This document shows positions 55,432 through 64,000 of a stretch of 64,000 nucleotides of DNA, in pieces. The DNA lies in contig NW_026089434.1 of NCBI RefSeq assembly GCF_933775445.1, positions 124,001-188,000 on the forward strand, in the 5' to 3' direction. The position numbers were made by a program, and so were the translations under genes. This stretch comes from Argentina anserina. Its lineage: Eukaryota > Streptophyta > Magnoliopsida > Rosales > Rosaceae. Position 1 is the stretch's first letter, and each line of letters opens with the position of its first letter. Below the pieces are notes generated by a model. It was not told the origin of the DNA, ran no database searches, and saw only the letters and a program-made list of their open reading frames with translations.

Positions 55432-57670
55432 CCCACGCTGGAAACACTCTCAAATTCAATAGAAACTCGCATCCGAAAGGCTTACAGAAAGATACTCAAA
55501 CGAGAATTGAAAAGATACTCAAATTGCAATAGTAAACATACTCAAACGATAGAAAGATACTCAGTTTGAAAGAAACACACGCCCACACTGGAAACACTCT
55601 CAAATTCAATAGAAACTCGCATCAGAAAGGCTTACAGAAAGATACTCAAACGAGAATTGAAAAGATACTCAAATTGCAATAGTAAACATACTCAAACGAT
55701 AGAAAGATACTCAGTTTGAAAGAAACACACGCCCACACTGGAAACACTCTCAAATTCAATAGAAACTCGCATCAGAAAGGCTTACAGAAAGATACTCAAA
55801 CGAGAATTGAAAAGATACTCAAATTGCAATAGTAAACATACTCAAACGATAGAAAGATACTCAGTTTGAAAGAAACACACGCCCACACTGGAAACACTCT
55901 CAAATTCAAGAAAAACTCGCATCGAAAGCCTTTCAGAAAGATACTCAAACGAGAATTGAAAAGATACTCAAATTGCAATAGTAAACATACTCAAACGATT
56001 GAAAGATACTCAGTTTGAAAGAAACACACGCCCACGCTGGAAACACTCTCAAATTCAATAGAAACTCGCATCCGAAAGGCTTACAGAAAGATACTCAAAC
56101 GAGAATTGAAAAGATACTCAAATTGCAATAGTAAACATACTCAAACGATAGAAAGATACTCAGTTTGAAAGAAACACACGCCCACACTGGAAACACTCTC
56201 AAATTCAATAGAAACTCGCATCAGAAAGGCTTACAGAAAGATACTCAAACGAGAATTGAAAAGATACTCAAAATGCAATAGTAAACATACTCAAACGATA
56301 GAAAGATACTCAGTTTGAAAGAAACACACGCCCACACTGGAAACACTCTCAAATTCAATAGAAACTCGCATCAGAAAGGCTTACAGAAAGGATACTCAAA
56401 CGAGAATTGAAAAGATACTCAAATTGCAATAGTAAACATACTCAAATGATAGAAAGATACTCAGTTTGAAAGAAACACACGCCCACACTGGAAACACTCT
56501 CAAATTCAATAGAAACTCGCATCAGAAAGGCTTACAGAAAGATACTCAAACGAGAATTGAAAAGATACTCAAATTGCAATAGTAAACATACTCAAACGAT
56601 AGAAAGATACTCAGTTTGAAAGAAACACACGCCCACACTGGAAACACTCTCAAATTCAATAGAAAGTCGCATCAGAAAGGCTTACAGAAAGATACTCAAA
56701 CGAGAATTGAAAAGATACTCAAATTGCAATAGTAAACATACTCAAACGATAGAAAGATACTCAGTTTGAAAGAAACACACGCCCACACTGGAAACACTCT
56801 CAAATTCAAGAAAAAGTCGCATTGAAAGCCGTTCAGAAAGATACTCAAACCAGAATTGAAAAGATACTGAAATTGCAATGGTAAACATACTCAAACGATA
56901 GAAAGATACTCAGTTTGAAAGAAACACACGCCCACACTGGAAACACTCTCAAATTCAATAGAAACTCGCATCAGAAAGGCTTACAGAACGATACTCAAAC
57001 GAGAATTGAAAAGATACTCAAATTGCAATAGTAAACATACTCAAACGATAGAAAGATACTCAGTTTGAAAGAAACACACGCCCACACTGGAAACACTCTC
57101 AAATTCAATAGAAAGTCGCATCAGAAAGGCTTACAGAAAGATACTCAAACGAGAATTGAAAAGATACTCAAATTGCAATAGTAAACATACTCAAACGATA
57201 GAAAGATACTCAGTTTGAAAGAAACACACGCCCACACTGGAAACACTCTCAAATTCAAGAAAAAGTCGCATTGAAAGCCGTTCAGAAAGATACTCAAACG
57301 AGAATTGAAAAGATACTCAAATTGCAATAGTAAACATACTCAAACGATAGAAAGATACTCAGTTTGAAAGAAACACACGCCCACACTGGAAACACTCTCA
57401 AATTCAATAGAAACTCGCATCCGAAAGGCTTACAGAAAGATACTCAAACGAGAATTGAAAAGATACTCAAATTGCAATAGTAAACATACTCAAATGATAG
57501 AAAGATACTCAGTTTGAAAGAAACACACGCCCACACTGGAAACACTCTCAAATTCAATAGAAACTCGCATCCCAAAGGCTTACAGAAAGATACTCAAACG
57601 AGAATTAAAAAGATACTCAAATTGCAATAGTAAACATACTCAAACGATAGAAAGATACTCAGTTTGAAAG

Positions 57671-58567
57671 AAACACACGCCCACACTGGAAACACTCTCA
57701 AATTCAATAGAAACTCGCATCAGAAAGGCTTACAGAAAGATACTCAAACGAGAATTGAAAAGATACTCAAATTGCAATAGTAAACATACTCAAACGATAG
57801 AAAGATACTCAGTTTGAAAGAAACACACGCCCACACTGGAAACAGTCTCAAATTCAAGAAAAACTCGCATCGAAAGCCTTTCAGAAAGATACTCAAACGA
57901 GAATTGAAAAGATACTCAAATTGCAATAGTAAACATACTCAAACGATTGAAAGATACTCAGTTTGAAAGAAACACACGCCCACACTGGAAACACTCTCAA
58001 ATTCAATAGAAACTCGCATCCGAAAGGCTTACAGAAAGATACTCAAACGAGAATTGAAAAGATACTCAAATTGCAATAGTAAACATACTCAAACGATAGA
58101 AAGATACTCAGTTTGAAAGAAACACACGCCCACACTGGAAACAGTCTCAAATTCAAGAAAAACTTGCATCGAAAGCCTTTCAGAAAGATACTCAAACGAG
58201 AATTGAAAAGATACTCAAATTGCAATAGTAAACATACTCAAACGATTGAAAGATACTCAGTTTGAAAGAAACACACGCCCACACTGGAAACACTCTCAAA
58301 TTCAATAGAAACTCGCATCCGAAAGGCTTACAGAAAGATACTCAAACGAGAATTGAAAAGATACTCAAATTGCAATAGTAAACATACTCAAACGATAGAA
58401 AGATACTCAGTTTGAAAGAAACACACGCCCACACTGGAAACAGTCTCAAATTCAAGAAAAACTCGCATCGAAAGCCTTTCAGAAAGATACTCAAACGAGA
58501 ATTGAAAAGATACTCAAATTGCAATAGTAAACATACTCAAACGATAGAAAGATACTCAGTTTGAAAG
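57671..58567. repeat. Tandem 299 bp a+b4 dimers, three copies
   Basis: Class a and b4 monomers alternate, with b4 at 57821-57969, 58120-58268 and 58419-58567 (299 bp period). The class a partners of the second and third units carry 'catccgaaagg'; the first has 'catcagaaagg'. One b4 copy has 'aacttgcatcg'. Two-unit versions of the same dimer are seen at 54.8-55.4 and 60.4-61.0 kb. Confidence 0.85.
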
Positions 58568-61263
58568 AAACACACGCCCACACTGGAAACACTCTCAAAT
58601 TCAATAGAAACTCGCATCAGAAAGGCTTACAGAAAGATACTCAAACGAGAATTGAAAAGATACTCAAATTGCAATAGTAAACATACTCAAACGATTGAAA
58701 GATACTCAGTTTGAAAGAAACACACGCCCACACTGGAAACACTCTCAAATTCAATAGAAACTCGCATCCGAAAGGCTTACAGAAAGATACTCAAACGAGA
58801 ATTGAAAAGATACTCAAATTGCAATAGTAAACATACTCAAACGATAGAAAGATACTCAGTTTGAAAGAAACACACGCCCACACTGGAAACAGTCTCAAAT
58901 TCAAGAAAAACTCGCATCGAAAGCCTTTCAGAAAGATACTCAAACGAGAATTGAAAAGATACTCAAATTGCAATAGTAAACATACTCAAACGATTGAAAG
59001 ATACTCAGTTTGAAAGAAACACACGCCCACGCTGGAAACACTCTCAAATTCAATAGACACTCGCATCCGAATGGCTTACAGAAAGATACTCAAACGAGAA
59101 TTGAAAAGATACTCAAATTGCAATAGTAAACATACTCAAACGATAGAAAGATACTCAGTTTGAAAGAAACACACGCCCACACTGGAAACACTCTCAAATT
59201 CAATAGAAACTCGCATCAGAAAGGCTTACAGAAAGATACTCAAACGAGAATTGAAAAGATACTCAAATTGCAATAGTAAACATACTCAAACGATAGAAAG
59301 ATACTCAGTTTGAAAGAAACACACGCCCACACTGGAAACACTCTCAAATTCAATAGAAACTCGCATCAGAAAGGCTTACAGAAAGATACTCAAACGAGAA
59401 TTGAAAAGATACTCAAATTGCAATAGTAAACATACTCAAATGATAGAAAGATACTCAGTTTGAAAGAAACACACGCCCACACTGGAAACACTCTCAAATT
59501 CAATAGAAACTCGCATCAGAAAGGCTTACAGAAAGATACTCAAACGAGAATTGAAAAGATACTCAAATTGCAATAGTAAACATACTCAAAGGATAGAAAG
59601 ATACTCAGTTTGAAAGAAACACACGCCCACACTGGAAACACTCTCAAATTCAATAGAAACTAGCATCAGAAAGGCTTACAGAAAGATACTCAAACGAGAA
59701 TTGAAAAGATACTCAAATTGCAATAGTAAAAATACTCAAACGATAGAAAGATACTCAGTTTGAAAGAAACACACGCCCCCACTGGAAACACTCTCAAATT
59801 CAATAGAAAGTCGCATCAGAAAGGCTTACAGAAAGATACTCAAACGAGAATTGAAAAGATACTCAAATTGCAATAGTAAACATACTCAAACGATAGAAAG
59901 ATACTAAGTTTGAAAGAAACACACGCCCACACTGGAAACACTCTCAAATTCAAGAAAAAGTCGCATTGAAAGCCGTTCAGAAAGATACTCAAACCAGAAT
60001 TGAAAAGATACTCAAATTGCAATGGTAAACATACTCAAACGATAGAAAGATACTCAGTTTGAAAGAAACACACGCCCACACAGGAAACACTCTCAAATTC
60101 AATAGAAACTCGCATCAGAAAGGCTTACAGAACGATACTCAAACGAGAATTGAAAAGATACTCAAATTGCAATAGTAAACATACTCAAACGATAGAAAGA
60201 TACTCAGTTTGAAAGAAACACACGCCCACACTGGAAACACTCTCAAATTCAATAGAAAGTCGCATCAGAAAGGCTTACAGAAAGATACTCAAACGAGAAT
60301 TGAAAAGATACTCAAATTGCAATAGTAAACATACTCAAACGATAGAAAGATACTCAGTTTGAAAGAAACACACGCCCACACTGGAAACACTCTCAAATTC
60401 AATAGAAACTCGCATCAGAAAGGCTTACAGAAAGATACTCAAACGAGAATTGAAAAGATACTCAAATTGCAATAGTAAACATACTCAAACGATAGAAAGA
60501 TACTCAGTTTGAAAGAAACACACGCCCACACTGGAAACAGTCTCAAATTCAAGAAAAACTCGCATCGAAAGCCTTTCAGAAAGATACTCAAACGAGAATT
60601 GAAAAGATACTCAAATTGCAATAGTAAACATACTCAAACGATTGAAAGATACTCAGTTTGAAAGAAACACACGCCCACACTGGAAACACTCTCAAATTCA
60701 ATAGAAACTCGCATCCGAAAGGCTTACAGAAAGATACTCAAACGAGAATTGAAAAGATACTCAAATTGCAATAGTAAACATACTCAAACGATAGAAAGAT
60801 ACTCAGTTTGAAAGAAACACACGCCCACACTGGAAACAGTCTCAAATTCAAGAAAAACTCGCATCGAAAGCCTTTCAGAAAGATACTCAAACGAGAATTG
60901 AAAAGATACTCAAATTGCAATAGTAAACATACTCAAACGATAGAAAGATACTCAGTTTGAAAGAAACACACGCCCACACTGGAAACACTCTCAAATTCAA
61001 TAGAAAGTCGCATCAGAAAGGCTTACAGAAAGATACTCAAACGAGAATTGAAAAGATACTCAAATTGCAATAGTAAACATACTCAAACGATTGAAAGATA
61101 CTCAGTTTGAAAGAAACACACGCCCACACTGGAAACACTCTCAAATTCAATAGAAACTCGCATCCGAAAGGCTTTCAGAAAGATACTCAAACGAGAATTG
61201 AAAAGATACTCAAATTGCAATAGTAAACATACTCAAACGATAGAAAGATACTCAGTTTGAAAG

Positions 61264-61561
61264 AAACACACGCCCACACTGGAAACAGTCTCAAATTCAA
61301 GAAAAACTCGCATCGAAAGCCTTTCAGAAAGATACTCAAACGAGAATTGAAAAGATACTCAAATTGCAATAGTAAACATACTCAAACGATAGAAAGATAC
61401 TCAGTTTGAAAGAAACACACGCCCACACTGGAAACAGTCTCAAATTCAAGAAAAACTCGCATCGAAAGCCTTTCAGAAAGATACTCAAACGAGAATTGAA
61501 AAGATACTCAAATTGCAATAGTAAACATACTCAAACGATTGAAAGATACTCAGTTTGAAAG
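61264..61561. repeat. Two directly adjacent b4 monomers
   Basis: b4 copies at 61264-61412 and 61413-61561 follow each other with no class a copy between them. Elsewhere in the window I see short-class monomers separated by at least one class a copy. The two copies look the same apart from the tail: 'aaacgatag' in the first and 'aaacgattg' in the second. The class a monomer just before them has 'ggctttcag', a b4-like base in an otherwise class a context. Confidence 0.85.
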
Positions 61562-64000
61562 AAACACACGCCCACGCTGGAAACACTCTCAAATTCAATA
61601 GAAACTCGCATCCGAAAGGCTTACAGAAAGATACTCAAACGAGAATTGAAAAGATACTCAAATTGCAATAGTAAACATACTCAAACGATAGAAAGATACT
61701 CAGTTTGAAAGAAACACACGCCCACACTGGAAACACTCTCAAATTCAATAGAAACTCGCATCAGAAAGGCTTACAGAAAGATACTCAAACGAGAATTGAA
61801 AAGATACTCAAATTGCAATAGTAAACATACTCAAACGATAGAAAGATACTCAGTTTGAAAGAAACACACGCCCACACTGGAAACACTCTCAAATTCAATA
61901 GAAACTCGCATCAGAAAGGCTTACAGAAAGATACTCAAACGAGAATTGAAAAGATACTCAAATTGCAATAGTAAACATACTCAAACGATAGAAAGATACT
62001 CAGTTTGAAAGAAACACACGCCCACACTGGAAACACTCTCAAATTCAATAGAAAGTCGCATCAGAAAGGCTTACAGAAAGATACTCAAACGAGAATTGAA
62101 AAGATACTCAAATTGCAATAGTAAACATACTCAAACGATAGAAAGATACTCAGTTTGAAAGAAACACACGCCCACACTGGAAACACTCTCAAATTCAAGA
62201 AAAAGTCGCATTGAAAGCCGTTCAGAAAGATACTCAAACGAGAATTGAAAAGATACTCAAATTGCAATAGTAAACATACTCAAACGATAGAAAGATACTC
62301 AGTTTGAAAGAAACACACGCCCACACTGGAAACACTCTCAAATTCAATAGAAACTAGCATCAGAAAGGCTTACAGAAAGATACTCAAACGAGAATTGAAA
62401 AGATACTCAAATTGCAATAGTAAACATACTCAAACGATAGAAAGATACTCAGTTTGAAAGAAACACACGCCCACACTGGAAACACTCTCAAATTCAATAG
62501 AAAGTCGCATCAGAAAGGCTTACAGAAAGATACTCAAACGAGAATTGAAAAGATACTCAAATTGCAATAGTAAACATACTCAAACGATAGAAAGATACTC
62601 AGTTTGAAAGAAACACACGCTCACACTGGAAACACTCTCAAATTCAATAGAAACTCGCATCCGAAAGGCTTACAGAAAGATACTCAAACGAGAATTGAAA
62701 AGATACTCAAATTGCAATAGTAAACATACTCAAACGATAGAAAGATACTCAGTTTGAAAGAAACACACGCCCACACTGGAAACACTCTCAAATTCAATAG
62801 AAAGTCGCATCAGAAAGGCTTACAGAAAGATACTCAAACGAGAATTGAAAAGATACTCAAATTGCAATAGTAAACATACTCAAACGATAGAAAGATACTC
62901 AGTTTGAAATAAACACACGCCCACACTGGAAACACTCTCAAATTCAAGAAAAAGTCGCATTGAAAGCCGTTCAGAAAGATACTCAAACCAGAATTGAAAA
63001 GATACTGAAATTGCAATGGTAAACATACTCAAACGATAGAAAGATACTCAGTTTGAAAGAAACACACGCCCACACTGGAAACACTCTCAAATTCAATAGA
63101 AACTCGCATCAGAGAGGCTTACAGAACGATACTCAAACGAGAATTGAAAAGATACTCAAATTGCAATAGTAAACATACTCAAACGATAGAAAGATACTCA
63201 GTTTGAAAGAAACACACGCCCACACTGGAAACACTCTCAAATTCAATAGAAAGTCGCATCAGAAAGGCTTACAGAAAGATACTCAAACGAGAATTGAAAA
63301 GATACTCAAATTGCAATAGTAAACATACTCAAACGATAGAAAGATACTCAGTTTGAAAGAAACACACGCCCACACTGGAAACACTCTCAAATTCAAGAAA
63401 AAGTCGCATTGAAAGCCGTTCAGAAAGATACTCAAACGAGAATTGAAAAGATACTCAAATTGCAATAGTAAACATACTCAAACGATAGAAAGATACTCAG
63501 TTTGAAAGAAACACACGCCCACACTGGAAACACTCTCAAATTCAATAGAAACTCGCATCCGAAAGGCTTACAGAAAGATACTCAAACGAGAATTGAAAAG
63601 ATACTCAAATTGCAATAGTAAACATACTCAAATGATAGAAAGATACTCAGTTTGAAAGAAACACACGCCCACACTGGAAACACTCTCAAATTCAATAGAA
63701 ACTCGCATCCCAAAGGCTTACAGAAAGATACTCAAACGAGAATTAAAAAGATACTCAAATTGCAATAGTAAACATACTCAAACGATAGAAAGATACTCAG
63801 TTTGAAAGAAACACACGCCCACACTGGAAACACTCTCAAATTCAATAGAAACTCGCATCAGAAAGGCTTACAGAAAGATACTCAAACGAGAATTGAAAAG
63901 ATACTCAAATTGCAATAGTAAACATACTCAAACGATAGAAAGATACTCAGTTTGAAAGAAACACACGCCCACACTGGAAACAGTCTCAAATTCAAGAAAA

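Larger units (their letters stand above)
1..64000. repeat. Satellite DNA array, ~150 bp monomer, ~427 head-to-tail copies
   Basis: Every part of the window can be read as the same unit, beginning 'aaacacacgcccacactgg' and ending 'gatactcagtttgaaag'. The repeat phase is kept from end to end at 150 bp, or 149 bp for the b class. All copies point the same way and no foreign sequence interrupts them. The array is open at both window edges, so its true length is greater than 64 kb. The + strand is A-rich (about 46% A, 19% T) and GC is about 35%. Most copies differ from the consensus at only a few positions, which indicates strong homogenisation. Known satellites with such lengths sit in centromeric or other heterochromatin; that location is inferred here. 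I do not recognise the family. No stretch of more than 300 bases is free of the repeat, and no stretch contains a credible gene. Confidence 0.99.
35348..64000. repeat. Zone C: b3/b4 domain with nested segmental copies
   Basis: b4 enters and persists together with b3 to the end of the window. The zone opens with a marked run: 'cacaggccc' with 'acgataattg', then 'cacattggaagcactctc' with 'tctctaattc' and 'actcaatcgag', then b4. That run recurs near 39.24 and 44.04 kb. The rest is a mosaic of 450 bp trimers, 299 bp a+b4 dimers and 1-2 kb near-identical copies. The left edge is placed at the first monomer of the marked run and is a judgement. Confidence 0.8.

Noticed and set aside
1..64000. CRISPR array
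   Set aside because: Repeats are 150 bp and directly abutting, with no unique spacers and no cas genes.
1..64000. Transposon, retroelement or other insertion within the array
   Set aside because: Repeat phase is continuous. The only departures are substitutions, the 1 bp class difference and a handful of 1-2 bp indels. No terminal repeats or target duplications are seen.
1..64000. Alpha satellite or another vertebrate centromere family
   Set aside because: The monomer length (150, not about 171) and sequence do not resemble alpha satellite. I could not match it to any satellite family I know.
1..64000. Telomeric repeats, tRNA or rRNA genes
   Set aside because: No short telomere-type tandem and no conserved tRNA or rRNA segments were seen on either strand.

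Overview
The whole 64 kb window is one uninterrupted satellite DNA array. It consists of head-to-tail copies of a roughly 150 bp monomer, all in the same orientation, and both ends of the window fall inside the array. There are about 427 monomers. I found no gene, RNA gene, transposon, inverted segment or non-satellite spacer. The context is therefore eukaryotic heterochromatin of the centromeric, pericentromeric or subtelomeric kind. I do not recognise the monomer family and cannot name the organism. The consensus monomer is about 35% GC with very skewed strands: about 69 A, 31 C, 22 G and 28 T per 150 on the + strand.

Two length classes dominate. Class 'a' is 150 bp and most common. Class 'b' is 149 bp, with roughly 90-95 copies. 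It differs mainly in a short central segment where 'agaaaggcttacag' becomes 'gaaagccgttcag', with one base lost. Four b subtypes divide the array into zones. b1 ('aaaaactcgcatcg...ccgttc') fills 1-15.3 kb. b2 ('aagaacaagtcgcatcg') occurs from 16.2 to 29.7 kb. b3 ('aaaaagtcgcattg') runs from 18.4 kb to the end. b4 ('catcgaaagcctttcag', with 'aacagtctc') appears from 35.6 kb to the end.

Each zone has its own higher-order organisation. In zone A (1-15.3 kb) I can order the monomers into a 6-monomer, 898 bp unit. It also exists in a 9-monomer, 1348 bp form made by inserting three monomers (450 bp). Zone B1 (15.3-29.7 kb) carries a recurring run of marked monomers plus b2/b3. Zone B2 (29.7-35.3 kb) has units of about 9 and 12 monomers around b3. 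Zone C (35.3-64 kb) mixes a repeated 450 bp trimer leading into b3, a 299 bp a+b4 dimer, and 1-2 kb near-identical segmental copies at offsets of 2846, 4194-4195, 4796 and 6138 bp. The pattern is what repeated unequal exchange and gene conversion would leave.

Inside the monomer, three adjacent 23 bp subrepeats built on 'gatactcaaa' suggest growth from a shorter unit. Short open frames of 60-100 codons on both strands arise because 150 is divisible by 3 and because the minus strand is T-rich. They recur once per repeat unit and I do not regard them as genes. The points most worth a second look are the zone A higher-order unit, the reciprocal a/b hybrid monomers, the sharp change of subtypes along the array, and a cluster of single-base indels at 50.5-51.2 kb that looks like either a local assembly fault or a fresh rearrangement.
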